Assembly: GCF_030864005.1 (NCBI RefSeq)
Contig: NZ_CP132976.1
Coordinates: 1,302,001-1,366,000, forward strand
Direction of reading: 5' to 3'
Origin: Achromobacter seleniivolatilans
GTDB taxonomy: Bacteria; Pseudomonadota; Gammaproteobacteria; Burkholderiales; Burkholderiaceae_B
Length of the DNA stretch: 64,000 bases
Shown here: positions 44,082 to 53,216 of the stretch, in pieces
Layout: every line of letters begins with the position of its first letter
How positions within the stretch are numbered: the stretch's first letter is position 1
Notes under the pieces: model-generated
What the model saw: the letters and a program-made list of their open reading frames with translations, nothing else
The model's database searches: none
What the model was told of the DNA's origin: nothing
Made by a program: the position numbers and the translations under genes

Positions 44082-45647
44082 ATGACTTTGGCACCATCGG
44101 AACACGATGACGGCCGCTCAGGCGGCGCGCGCAAGGCGGAGGCGCAACGGCCTTCGGAGTTGCGCCGTACCTTGTCCGCGCGCCACCTGACGATGATCGC
44201 GGTGGGCGGGTCCATTGGAACCGGCCTGTTCGTGGCCTCGGGGGCGACCATTGCCAAGGCTGGGCCAGGCGGGGCGCTGCTGGGTTACGTGCTGATTGGG
44301 GTGATGGTCTATTTCCTGATGACCAGCCTGGGCGAACTGGCGGCCGCGATGCCGGTGTCGGGTTCGTTTGCCACCTATGGCGCCCGTTATGTCGAAGACG
44401 GCTTTGGTTTCGCACTGGGCTGGAACTATTGGTACAACTGGGCGGTGACGGTGGCGGTCGACCTGGTCGCCGCGCAACTGGTTATGGCGTACTGGTTTCC
44501 CGACGTGCCAGGCTTCTACTGGAGCGCCTTGTTCCTGGCGATCACCTTTGGACTGAACGCCATGTCGGCGCGCGGTTTTGGCGAAGCGGAATTCTGGTTC
44601 GCGTTGATCAAGGTGGTCGCTGTTCTGGGTTTTGTCGCCATGGGCGTGATGATGCTGCTGGGCATCATCCGCGGCGGTGAATCCGGCGGTCTGGCCAACT
44701 GGACAGTGGGCGACGCGCCCTTTGCGGGCGGCTTTGCCGCGATGATCGGCGTGGCGATGGTGGTGGGGTTTTCGTTCCAGGGAACCGAATTGATTGGCAT
44801 CGCCGCTGGCGAATCCAAGGACCCGGCCCGCAATCTGCCGCGTGCGGTGCGTCAAGTGTTCTGGCGCATTTTGCTGTTCTACGTTGCGGCAATTCTGGTG
44901 ATCGGCCTGCTGATCCCCTACACCGATCCGCACCTGCTGCGTAACGACGTCGAGGACATCAGCGTCAGCCCGTTTGCGTTGATCTTCGAGCGCGCTGGCC
45001 TGCTGGGAGCCGCCTCTGTGATGAACGCAGTGGTGCTGACTTCCGTGTTGTCGGCCGGAAATTCCGGCATGTACGCGGCCACGCGCATGCTGTACAGCCT
45101 GGCCCGCGAAGGCAAGGCGCCGCGCATTTTTGGTCAGATCTCGCACCACGGCGTGCCGATGTGGGCGCTGCTGGCGACAACGGTTGTCGCGGCGCTGTGC
45201 TTTTTTACCTTCCTATTCAGCCCTAGCGTGGTCTATATCTGGCTGCTGAATACGTCGGGCATGACGGGATTTATCGCTTGGCTGGGCATCGCCATCAGCC
45301 ACTACCGTTTCCGCCGCGGGTACGTGAAGCAGGGCCACAATCTGGCGGATCTGCCTTATGTGTCGCCGTTCTTCCCATTTGGTCCGATTTTCGCTTTCGT
45401 GCTGTGCCTGATCATTACGCTGGGCCAGAATTATCAGGCATTCCTGCAAGACAAAATCCAGTGGGGCGGCGTGGTTGCCACCTATATCGGCATCCCGCTA
45501 TTCCTGCTGATCTGGCTGGGTTACCGCTTGACGCGAGGCTCCAAGCTGGTGAGCTACCGCGACATGCGTTTCCCTGACGCCCGCGCTCGCAGCGATTACC
45601 TGGATTCGGCATTGCGGGGCGAGCCCGCGGCGGGCGAAGTGCGCTGA
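44082..45647 (+). CDS. Amino-acid permease (APC family, LysP-like)
   Basis: The 521-aa inner-membrane protein has about 12 hydrophobic segments. The N-terminal LSARHLTMIAVGGSIGTGLFVASGATIAKAGPGGALLGY is the APC/AAT signature with the first broken helix, and GEFAAAMPVSGSF-like GELAAAMPVSGSFATYGARYVEDGFGFALGWNYWYNW follows. SFQGTELIGIAAGESKDPARNLPRA marks the middle. A basic amino acid such as lysine is a plausible substrate by resemblance to LysP. The ATG at 44082 after AAGGA is used. Confidence 0.9.
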   Translation: MTLAPSEHDDGRSGGARKAEAQRPSELRRTLSARHLTMIAVGGSIGTGLFVASGATIAKAGPGGALLGYVLIGVMVYFLMTSLGELAAAMPVSGSFATYGARYVEDGFGFALGWNYWYNWAVTVAVDLVAAQLVMAYWFPDVPGFYWSALFLAITFGLNAMSARGFGEAEFWFALIKVVAVLGFVAMGVMMLLGIIRGGESGGLANWTVGDAPFAGGFAAMIGVAMVVGFSFQGTELIGIAAGESKDPARNLPRAVRQVFWRILLFYVAAILVIGLLIPYTDPHLLRNDVEDISVSPFALIFERAGLLGAASVMNAVVLTSVLSAGNSGMYAATRMLYSLAREGKAPRIFGQISHHGVPMWALLATTVVAALCFFTFLFSPSVVYIWLLNTSGMTGFIAWLGIAISHYRFRRGYVKQGHNLADLPYVSPFFPFGPIFAFVLCLIITLGQNYQAFLQDKIQWGGVVATYIGIPLFLLIWLGYRLTRGSKLVSYRDMRFPDARARSDYLDSALRGEPAAGEVR

Positions 45648-45695
45648 ACATTCTTGCGCCGCAACGGCAGAGAGCCTGTCCATGGCGTTGCGCCC

Positions 45696-46385
45696 TTATC
45701 GACAAGATATCTGTTGATTTTTCGGGTTCCTGGCGGCCAAAGTGATGGAGAACAGGTCGTCGCGAATTTCCGTTCGGTATTTAGCGGGATCGGTTTCGCC
45801 AAAGGCAGCGAAACCGCTCGTCCTGCTGCTTGGATACGTTCCCTTCCAGAAGTAATAGCGGACAGGGCAGGCGTCAGCGACCTGCCTATTGGTCAGGCTT
45901 GGCGCGTAGCGCGTCTCCGCCTTGGCGCCGGTCGCCATTAACCGCACGCTCATGCTGGTCATCTTCCAGCGGCAGGTCCCATTGCCGAAATATTCGTCGT
46001 CAACCATGGCATCAAAATAAACGGTGCCCGTGTAGGAGCCATCCTGCCGTTTGTGGAGCAGGACAGGCAGACCAATGTCTGGGTGGCTGCGTACACCCGC
46101 TGCGCGATCGACCACGAATGAGCAGTTGGGCGCTTCGTAATAGGCATGCCCCTCAACCGATTCAAAAGTCCCTGGCGCATTGGCGACTGACAGAATGATC
46201 TCGTACGCCTGCGCTGGATTCGGGTTTTGGCGGTACTTTTCACGATGCTCGCCTGCGACGGAGTTCTTGGTGCCGGTGGCATTCTGGTCCTGGGCTCCAT
46301 CAGAAAGCGCACAGCCCGATAGTGGCAAGGCGAGCGCCAAAGGGAGAGCAACCGAGCGAAACCAGAAGTTGGGGAGGCAGATCAT
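45696..46385 (-). CDS. Uncharacterised lipoprotein
   Basis: The 229-aa product has a lipoprotein signal peptide: a hydrophobic stretch, then LPLSGC with the lipid-carrying Cys25. No known domain is recognised. The mature chain has three further cysteines and mixed beta-like segments (SVEGHAYYEAPNCSFVVDRAAGVRSHPDIGLPVLLHKRQDGSYTGTVYFDAMVDDEYFGNGTCRWKMTSMSVRLMATG), reading like a compact beta-sandwich. It is convergent with the permease gene and lies next to the autotransporter remnant. The function is unknown. Confidence 0.78.
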   Translation of the reverse strand: MICLPNFWFRSVALPLALALPLSGCALSDGAQDQNATGTKNSVAGEHREKYRQNPNPAQAYEIILSVANAPGTFESVEGHAYYEAPNCSFVVDRAAGVRSHPDIGLPVLLHKRQDGSYTGTVYFDAMVDDEYFGNGTCRWKMTSMSVRLMATGAKAETRYAPSLTNRQVADACPVRYYFWKGTYPSSRTSGFAAFGETDPAKYRTEIRDDLFSITLAARNPKNQQISCR

Positions 46386-46547
46386 GACGGCGCTGAAGGC
46401 CCGATCGGAGACGCTCGCTTTTCCTCCGAGTTCTGATCAAGGCGCATGTAGGAAAAGGTGAAGGATGCCACCATTTTTCATCTTTTCAGGCGTGCCCCGC
46501 AATGTCAGCCCTAGCCCTCGTATCTATTCGGACCCGTCCAATGATTC

Positions 46548-46778
46548 ATGGCGAGCGCGATACGTACACTTCCCTGTCCACTATCCACCATTGGCGTGGC
46601 AATGGGTGTTGGCGGAAAGGTGTCCGGAGTGCCGCTGGCGCGCGATACCGCTGTGCTGGAAGCGGGCTTTGACTTGCGCGCCAGCCGCGACGTGACAATC
46701 GGCTTGGCCTATAGCGGCCAATATGGATCGGGCGTGCAATCCAATGCCGTCAGCGCCAAACTGAACTGGCGCTTCTAG
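46548..46778 (+). pseudogene. Remnant of an autotransporter beta-barrel (last about 60 residues)
   Basis: The open frame encodes 76 aa. From about residue 18 onward it matches the closing strands of a classical autotransporter barrel: VSGVPLARDTAVLEAGFDLRASRDVTIGLAYSGQYGSG...VSAKLNWRF, ending in the terminal aromatic assembly signal. A complete barrel is about 270 residues, plus a long passenger, and neither is found upstream in any frame. No signal peptide is present. It is a decayed gene or a deletion scar. Confidence 0.75.
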
Positions 46779-46810
46779 CGGTCTGCGCCGATGCGCTGGC
46801 GGGCGAAACG

Positions 46811-47743
46811 CTACTCCAGATTTTGCGCCTGCTCGCGCATCTGTTCGATCAGCAGCTTCAAGTCCATGGCGGCACGGGTAACTTCCATGCTGCCCGCCTT
46901 GGAACCCAGCGTATTGGCTTCGCGGTTCATTTCCTGGAACAGGAAGTCCAGCCGCTTGCCTGCGCTGCCGGCGTTCTTCTTGCCAGAGGCCGTCTTGCCG
47001 CCGCCATCGGTCAGCAGGTGCCGCAGTTCTTCCAGGTGCGAGCGCAGGCGCGACAGCTCTTCCGCCACATCAATGCGCAGCGCAAACAGGTTGGCTTCTT
47101 GCGACAGGCGTTCGGACAGTTCGGCGCCAGAGATATGGGTGAAACCGCCTGGGAACGCCGATTCCACGCTTTCACGCAGCTTGGACGCCAGTTTTTCGCG
47201 GTGATCGGCCAGCAGTTGGGGCAGGTGGGCTTGAACGATTTCTACAACACGGGACACGCCATCGGCGCATTCGCGCATCATGCCCGCCAGGCGTTCGCCT
47301 TCGCGTGCACGGCCTTCCTGCAATTGGGTCAGCGCTTGCTGCGCGGCTTGCAAGCACGCGGCGCCCCAGATTTGCGGGTCCAGCGCGTCGTTGTTGCGCT
47401 GGCCGGGCCAGTTGAACAATTCGACGAGACGGGGCGGTGCAATGTCCGGCAGGACGCGGCGGGCCGCTTGCAACTGCTCGGCCAGGCCTTCCAGCCAGGC
47501 TGGGTCCAGCTTGGACAGGTCTGCGCTGGTATTGCGCGTGAACGAGACACGGATTTCGACCTTGCCGCGCGCCAGATTGGCGGTCAGCAACTCACGCAAG
47601 GGCGTCTCAACGTGGCGCAGTTCGTCAGGCAAGCGGAAATACAGGTCAAGGAAGCGGCTGTTGACGCTACGCAGTTCGAGTGCAAGCGTGCCTTGTTCTA
47701 GGTCTGCTCGGGCGTTGCCGAAGGCGGTCATGCTGCAAATCAT
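46811..47743 (-). CDS. yicC: YicC-family endoribonuclease
   Basis: The 310-aa protein begins MICSMTAFGNARADLEQGTLALELRSVNSRFLDLYFRLPDELR and ends EANTLGSKAGSMEVTRAAMDLKLLIEQMREQAQNLE, both nearly invariant in YicC. YicC homologs are stress-linked RNases. The family length is 287-300 aa, so it is complete. It is divergent from rph across 187 bp, as in several proteobacteria. A cluster of GKKTASGKKNAGSAGK inserted near residue 255 is a variable loop. Confidence 0.94.
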   Translation of the reverse strand: MICSMTAFGNARADLEQGTLALELRSVNSRFLDLYFRLPDELRHVETPLRELLTANLARGKVEIRVSFTRNTSADLSKLDPAWLEGLAEQLQAARRVLPDIAPPRLVELFNWPGQRNNDALDPQIWGAACLQAAQQALTQLQEGRAREGERLAGMMRECADGVSRVVEIVQAHLPQLLADHREKLASKLRESVESAFPGGFTHISGAELSERLSQEANLFALRIDVAEELSRLRSHLEELRHLLTDGGGKTASGKKNAGSAGKRLDFLFQEMNREANTLGSKAGSMEVTRAAMDLKLLIEQMREQAQNLE

Positions 47744-47930
47744 GATGGGCGTGTCCTGGTGGTGCTGGGGGTAAGAGCCGGTTGTGCCGGGGCCCGCGGC
47801 GCCCAGGTAATCGGGGGCGGGTCTATGTAATCAACCGGTTATATCGCGGCAGGATACTCCAAGCGGCGATTTCCTGCGGGGCAAGCCCGTACAATGCGGC
47901 GCATCTACGTCTTATGTCTGGAGTCTGCCT

Positions 47931-48665
47931 GTGACCACTACGCCCATCATTGCCCGCCCCTCTGGCCGCGCCGTTGACGAACTGCGGCCCTTCAGCCTGG
48001 AGCGCGGATTCACGCGGTATGCCGAGGGTTCCGTGCTGGTCAAGGCTGGCAACACCCATGTGCTGTGCACGGCCAGCGTGCTGGAAAAGGTGCCGCCGTT
48101 CCTGAAAGGCAAGGGCGAAGGCTGGGTGACGGCGGAATACGGCATGCTGCCGCGCGCAACGCATACCCGTGGCGATCGTGAGGCCGCACGCGGCAAGCAA
48201 AGCGGCCGCACGCAGGAAATCCAGCGCCTGATCGGGCGCAGCCTGCGCGCCGTGTTTGATATGAAGGCTTTGGGCGAACGCACCCTGCATCTGGATTGCG
48301 ACGTGCTGCAAGCCGACGGCGGCACGCGCTGCGCCAGCATCACCGGCGCGTGGGTGGCGGCGGCAGATGCCGTGGCGCTGCTGATGAAACGCGGCGACCT
48401 GGCGGTGAACCCGATCCGCGACGCCGTGGCCGCGGTCTCGGTGGGTCTGGTGCAGGGCCGCTCAGTGCTGGATCTGGACTACCAGGAAGACTCAGCCTGC
48501 GACGCCGACGTGAACGTCATCATGACCGGCAGCGGCGCTTTCGTGGAAGTGCAGGGCACGGGCGAAGGCGCGACCTTCACCCGGGCCGAGCTGGACACGA
48601 TGCTGGTGCTGGCTGAAGGCGGAATTGCCAGCTTGGTGCGCGAGCAGCGGGCAGCGCTGGTGTAA
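47931..48665 (+). CDS. rph: Ribonuclease PH
   Basis: RNase PH trims the 3' ends of tRNA precursors using phosphate. The 244-aa protein opens [98 protein letters not shown], the strongly conserved core with its phosphate-binding arginines. The start is GTG at 47931 after GGAG. rdgB and hemW normally follow directly in related genomes; here they are 6.5 kb away. Confidence 0.95.
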   Translation: MTTTPIIARPSGRAVDELRPFSLERGFTRYAEGSVLVKAGNTHVLCTASVLEKVPPFLKGKGEGWVTAEYGMLPRATHTRGDREAARGKQSGRTQEIQRLIGRSLRAVFDMKALGERTLHLDCDVLQADGGTRCASITGAWVAAADAVALLMKRGDLAVNPIRDAVAAVSVGLVQGRSVLDLDYQEDSACDADVNVIMTGSGAFVEVQGTGEGATFTRAELDTMLVLAEGGIASLVREQRAALV

Positions 48666-48676
48666 GCGGCGGGGCT

Positions 48677-48707
48677 GATAGGTTCGCGCGCGAGTCGCGA
48701 ACCTATC
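48677..48707. terminator. Perfect stem-loop between convergent rph and the MmgE/PrpD gene
   Basis: GATAGGTTCGCG (48677-48688) and CGCGAACCTATC (48696-48707) pair over 12 bp with a 7-nt loop. No T-run is present. It fills most of the 50-bp gap between the two stops. Confidence 0.6.
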
Positions 48708-48715
48708 GACATCGA

Positions 48716-50092
48716 TCACCCCCGCTTGAGCAACCCCTCAACCTTGGCTACCTGCTCCAAGCCCCAGATTGTTTCAATCAAACCGCGCAGTTCGGGTTCG
48801 GTTGCGGCGTCTGCGTAGCGGCCCAGGCTGAGCGTCTTGTCTTCGATCTCGGCGCGGCTCAGGGTGTTGCCCGGGTCGCCCTTGGGTTCGTCGACGCGGC
48901 CATTCAGCGTGCGGCCATCGCGGGTGTAGACGGTGACCTTGCCGATCCAGCGCTGCGGATAGGCGCCATCGACTTCAGCGTCCAGCGCCATTTCTACCTT
49001 GCCGCGGAACGTAGCCACGGCCGGGTCGTCCAGACCCGCGTCGAATTCAGCAAGCCCTGCGCGCCCTTGACGAGCTATCAATGCCAGCACCGTTCCCATC
49101 GAGAACTTGGACTGGTGCACCGTTTGCGGGTTGACCACCGGACCCAGCACGTCCATCGCGCCTTGGTGCACGTGGGCGACAACGCGTTCGATATCGGCTT
49201 CGGTCAGCGCGTTGTCACGCAGCACCTGCTGCAAGGCGTCCGCCGCCGGATGCGTATGGCGGCACGATGCGTGGAACTTGAACGAGGTTTCGGCCAGCGC
49301 CCAGCGTTCGCCCAGGCGGTCACACAGGCGGCTGGGGTCGGCGTCCGTGGACATGCCTGCCGCCATGCCTTGCGGGCCTTCCAGAATGCGGCGGGCGCCG
49401 GTGAAACCTTCGCGGGCCAAGTAGGCGGCCGTGATGCCGTCAGCGGCCGCCTTGGCGGTATGCAGTTGCTTGGAGTCTGCCGCGTCGCGCAGGAACTCCC
49501 ACAGGCCAGCGGCTTGAGTACCGGCCGACCCCAGCGCATGCAGCATTTCTTCAGCCGATAGATTCAGCAAGCGGCCCGTCGTGACGGCTGCGGCAAGCGT
49601 GCCGGCCGTACCGGTTGTATGGAAAATCTTGTAGTGCGAGCGGCCCAGGAATTCGCCTACGCGGATGCCCACTTCGTAGCCAGCAACGGCGGCAACCAGC
49701 AGGTCACGGCCTGAACTGCCCAGCGCCTGCGCCACGGCCAAGGCAGGCGGGAAGACGACGGCGGCGGGGTGGAAAACCGACCCGTTGTGCACGTCGTCCT
49801 GTTCCACCACATGGGCAGCTGCGGCGTTGACCATGGCCGCAAACAGCGGACTCGTGCGGCGCCGGGTGATAAGGACTTCACTGGGGCCATCTGCGGGCCC
49901 CATGGCGGCGGCGTAGCGGTCGATGGCCTGCACGGCTCGGGCAGAGGCCCCCGCCAAGATGGATGCCAGGCAATCCAGTAGCAGGTCTTCGGCGCGGCGC
50001 AATACCGGGGCAGGGATATCCTCGTAGCGCAAGTTGGCGGCAAAGGCTGCGAGTTCGGCGCTGAGGTGGGGAGTGTCTTTGGCTGCGGTCAT
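48716..50092 (-). CDS. MmgE/PrpD family protein
   Basis: The 458-aa cytoplasmic protein belongs to the MmgE/PrpD superfamily (2-methylcitrate dehydratase, cis-aconitate decarboxylase, iminodisuccinate epimerase). Family features are DLLLDCLASILAGA near residue 30, HVVEQDDVHNGSVFHPAAVVFPPALAVAQ (an HxxD-type acid/base region) and KFHASCRHTHPAADAL. The presence of an adjacent acyl-CoA dehydrogenase suggests an organic-acid or CoA-ester pathway and not necessarily methylcitrate; no prpB or prpC is nearby. The two genes are 16 bp apart and cotranscribed. Confidence 0.88.
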   Translation of the reverse strand: MTAAKDTPHLSAELAAFAANLRYEDIPAPVLRRAEDLLLDCLASILAGASARAVQAIDRYAAAMGPADGPSEVLITRRRTSPLFAAMVNAAAAHVVEQDDVHNGSVFHPAAVVFPPALAVAQALGSSGRDLLVAAVAGYEVGIRVGEFLGRSHYKIFHTTGTAGTLAAAVTTGRLLNLSAEEMLHALGSAGTQAAGLWEFLRDAADSKQLHTAKAAADGITAAYLAREGFTGARRILEGPQGMAAGMSTDADPSRLCDRLGERWALAETSFKFHASCRHTHPAADALQQVLRDNALTEADIERVVAHVHQGAMDVLGPVVNPQTVHQSKFSMGTVLALIARQGRAGLAEFDAGLDDPAVATFRGKVEMALDAEVDGAYPQRWIGKVTVYTRDGRTLNGRVDEPKGDPGNTLSRAEIEDKTLSLGRYADAATEPELRGLIETIWGLEQVAKVEGLLKRG

Positions 50093-50108
50093 GGTCGGTG
50101 GCGGCGGT

Positions 50109-51269
50109 TCAGAAGGAACGGGGCAGGCCCAGGATATGTTCGGCGACGTAGGACAAGATCAGGTTCGTCGAAATCGGCGCGACCTGATACAGACGGGTTT
50201 CGCGGAACTTGCGTTCAACGTCGTACTCGGTGGCAAAACCGAAACCGCCGTGAAATTGCAGGCAGGCGTTGGCCGCTTCCCAGGACGCATCGGCAGCCAG
50301 CAGCTTGGCCATGTTGGCTTGCGCGCCGCAGGGTTCATGGGCGTCGAACAGGCGGCAGGCTTCGTAGCGCATCAGGCTGGCCGCCTCCACGTTGATGTGG
50401 GCGCGGGCAATCGGAAACTGCACACCCTGGTTCTGGCCGATGGGGCGGCCGAACACCATGCGTTCCTTGGCGTAAGCCGTGACTTTGTCTACGAACCAGT
50501 AGCCGTCGCCGATGCACTCGGCGGCAATCAGCGTGCGTTCCGCGTTCAGGCCGTCCAGGATGTACTTGAACCCTTTGCCTTCTTCGCCGATCAGGTTTTC
50601 GACGGGGATTTCCAGATTGTCGAAAAACAGCTCGTTGGTTTCGTGATTGACCATGTTGGGAATCGGACGGATCGCCATGCCGTGCTTGACCGCATGGTGC
50701 AGGTCCACCAGGAAGATCGACATGCCTTCGGATTTGCGCGTGACCTGATCCAGTGGCGTGGTGCGAGCCAGCAGAATCATCAGATCCGAATGCTGCACGC
50801 GCGAGATCCAGACCTTTTGGCCATTGATCACGTAGCGGTCGCCGCGGCGCACGGCCGTGGTTTTGATCTTGGTGGTGTCGGTGCCGGTCGTGGGCTCGGT
50901 GACGCCCATGGATTGCAGGCGCAGTTCGCCCGCCGCGATGCGCGGCAGATATTCGCGTTTCTGCGCTTCGGAACCATGGCGCAACAAGGTGCCCATGTTG
51001 TACATCTGGCCATGGCAGGCGCCGGAGTTGCCGCCGCTGCGATTGATTTCTTCCATGATGACCGAGGCTTCGGTCAGGCCCAGGCCCGAGCCGCCATATT
51101 CTTGCGGGATCAACGCCGCCAGCCAGCCGGCTTCCGTCAGCGCGCGGACAAAGTCGTCGGGGTAACCGCGTTCTTCGTCGATCTTGCGGAAGTATTCGGC
51201 CGGAAATTGGGCGCAAAGGTCGCGAACGGCTTCGCGGATGTCCTGAAAAGAATGAGAGGCGTGGGGCAT
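50109..51269 (-). CDS. Acyl-CoA dehydrogenase
   Basis: The 386-aa flavoenzyme introduces a double bond into an acyl-CoA and passes electrons to ETF. Landmarks are LRLQSMGVTEPTTGTDTTKIKTTAVRRGDRYVINGQKVWISRVQHSDLMILLART (FAD and substrate contacts) and LQFHGGFGFATEYDVERKFRETRLYQVAPISTNLILSYVAEHIL at the C-terminus. The ATG at 51269 (MPHASHSFQDIREAV) is preferred to 51374, which would run through the promoter region shared with the chemoreceptor gene. Substrate chain is unknown. Confidence 0.9.
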   Translation of the reverse strand: MPHASHSFQDIREAVRDLCAQFPAEYFRKIDEERGYPDDFVRALTEAGWLAALIPQEYGGSGLGLTEASVIMEEINRSGGNSGACHGQMYNMGTLLRHGSEAQKREYLPRIAAGELRLQSMGVTEPTTGTDTTKIKTTAVRRGDRYVINGQKVWISRVQHSDLMILLARTTPLDQVTRKSEGMSIFLVDLHHAVKHGMAIRPIPNMVNHETNELFFDNLEIPVENLIGEEGKGFKYILDGLNAERTLIAAECIGDGYWFVDKVTAYAKERMVFGRPIGQNQGVQFPIARAHINVEAASLMRYEACRLFDAHEPCGAQANMAKLLAADASWEAANACLQFHGGFGFATEYDVERKFRETRLYQVAPISTNLILSYVAEHILGLPRSF

Positions 51270-51497
51270 AGGGCTGCTGTTCTGATGAAAGGAATGGTTC
51301 TGTACAGCATCGAATGTGCCGTAAGGGGGCGTGCCTGCCAATTCACAATTCCTTAATACGGGGTTCCTGTTCACAAAAGCGCGCTTTCATGACGAGCGTT
51401 CGTCATGCGGGCGACAAGGTTGTGTCAAGAAATTGCCAAACTGCGTGTCCATAATCCGTGGCACTGCGCTCAGGCGCCAGGCTATAGATGGATGGAT

Positions 51498-53216
51498 ATG
51501 CGAAAGAATCTGAGAGTCACGACAGCGGTATCGGCCATTTTGGCGTTGTTTGTGGTGCTCTTCGCACTGGTGGCGGCTGCGGGCATCGCCGTATTGCGCG
51601 ACAACCGCGCTGACATCGAGGCCCTGGGCCGGGGCAGCATCGAGCGGGCCAGCGATCTGGCCGACATGACCAGCCGCTTGTTTCAGGCGCGTGCGGCGCT
51701 GACCGATGCCAAGACCGGCATGGAAGGCGGATTGGAGGACGCGCGCAATCAATCGCTGGCGCAGGCCGATGCACTACTCAAGCAGGCCGCAGCCAGTCTG
51801 ACGCGGTTGCGCGCCAACCCCGATGTCAGCGCGCAGGGCGCCCCGCTGTTTAACCAGGTGCTGGCGGCCTACGCGGCATTCGCCGACCAGACGCTTGTGC
51901 CCATGCAAAAAGCGATCCAGGGCTGGAACGGAATCGAGGTGAACCGGCTGGTGGACAAGGTTCTGCCGGTCAGCGGCGCGGCTTACGTCAAGCATGCCGA
52001 TGCCTACCAGAGCTATTCACGGGACCAGGGGCAGGCCGCGGTGGCAGGCGCCAGCCAGACGTTGGAACGCGTGATCATCGTGGCGGCGGGCGTGTTGGGC
52101 GTCGTGCTGTTGTTAGCCGCAATGATCCGGCTGGCATTTCGCCGTAGCATCCTGCGGCCTCTGAACGAGGCTGGCGCGCATTTTGACCGCATCGCCGACG
52201 GCGACCTGACGGGTGCGATTGCTACGCGCGGCGACAACGAAATCGGCGTGCTGTATTCCGCCATGCGCCGTATGCAAACGGGGCTGTCGGCCGCTGTGGC
52301 GTCGGTGCGCCGGGGGGTTGAAGAGATTCACACGGGTTCGGGCGAGATTGCCGCTGGCGGGGCAGACATGTCGGACCGCACGGCCCGTCAGGCGGGTTCA
52401 CTGCAAGAAGCCGCTGCCAATATGACGCAGCTGGCGCATACCGTTCAACTGACGGCCGGCAACGCCGACCTGGCCAGCCGCCAGGCCATCAGCGCCACGC
52501 AGTTGGCGCAGCGCGGCGGGCAGGCCGTGGACGAAGTTGTGCACAGCATGCGAGGCATTGCCGACAGCGCGCGCCGCATCGGTGAAATTGTCGGCGTGGT
52601 CGACAGCATTGCCTTTCAAACCAACATCTTGGCGCTGAACGCGGCGGTGGAAGCTGCGCGTGCGGGCGAACAGGGCAAGGGATTTGCTGTGGTTGCGGGC
52701 GAGGTGCGCTCGCTGGCCCAACGCAGCGCGCAGGCGGCTAAGGAAATCAAGGGCCTGATCGACGATTCGGCCATGCGGGTAGAGGCCGGCGTACGCCAGG
52801 TAAATCTGGCCGGCGACACCATGCGCGACATGGTGGTTTCGGTTGATCGCGTGACACAGATCGTGGCCGAGATTTCCAGCGCGACGGCCGAGCAGGCGGA
52901 GGGCATCGCTACCGTCAACAACGCAGTAGCCGACATCGAACGCAGCACGCAGGAAAATGCCGCCATGGTGGAGCAAACGGCGGCGGCTGCGGCGGCGCTC
53001 GAGATTCAGGCGCAGGGCTTGCGCCGGGCGGTCGCCGTGTTTCAGATCACCCCGGGCACGCATGATGCGGTCACGGGGTTGGGTTCAGTCGCTCAGTTGG
53101 GGCAGGGCGCCGCCGGTGTAGCGTTCGATCACCAGCGACAGGTTCCCATGCTTGACCTTGTGCTTGACGTGAGCAGCGGCCGACGCGATGTCCTCCGGGC
53201 GAATGCGCTCGCATAG
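51498..53216 (+). CDS. Methyl-accepting chemotaxis protein
   Basis: This chemoreceptor senses a ligand outside the inner membrane and signals to CheA. From the ATG at 51498 (51492 is also possible) it is 572 aa. The first membrane helix is at about 8-30. A periplasmic four-helix-bundle sensor follows, then the second helix [17 protein letters not shown], a HAMP domain and the signalling tip [52 protein letters not shown]. The coding frame runs about 130 bp into the opposite-strand gene, adding an unusual tail of about 50 residues after RRAVAVFQI. No CheR-tethering pentapeptide is seen. Confidence 0.9.
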   Translation: MRKNLRVTTAVSAILALFVVLFALVAAAGIAVLRDNRADIEALGRGSIERASDLADMTSRLFQARAALTDAKTGMEGGLEDARNQSLAQADALLKQAAASLTRLRANPDVSAQGAPLFNQVLAAYAAFADQTLVPMQKAIQGWNGIEVNRLVDKVLPVSGAAYVKHADAYQSYSRDQGQAAVAGASQTLERVIIVAAGVLGVVLLLAAMIRLAFRRSILRPLNEAGAHFDRIADGDLTGAIATRGDNEIGVLYSAMRRMQTGLSAAVASVRRGVEEIHTGSGEIAAGGADMSDRTARQAGSLQEAAANMTQLAHTVQLTAGNADLASRQAISATQLAQRGGQAVDEVVHSMRGIADSARRIGEIVGVVDSIAFQTNILALNAAVEAARAGEQGKGFAVVAGEVRSLAQRSAQAAKEIKGLIDDSAMRVEAGVRQVNLAGDTMRDMVVSVDRVTQIVAEISSATAEQAEGIATVNNAVADIERSTQENAAMVEQTAAAAAALEIQAQGLRRAVAVFQITPGTHDAVTGLGSVAQLGQGAAGVAFDHQRQVPMLDLVLDVSSGRRDVLRANALA

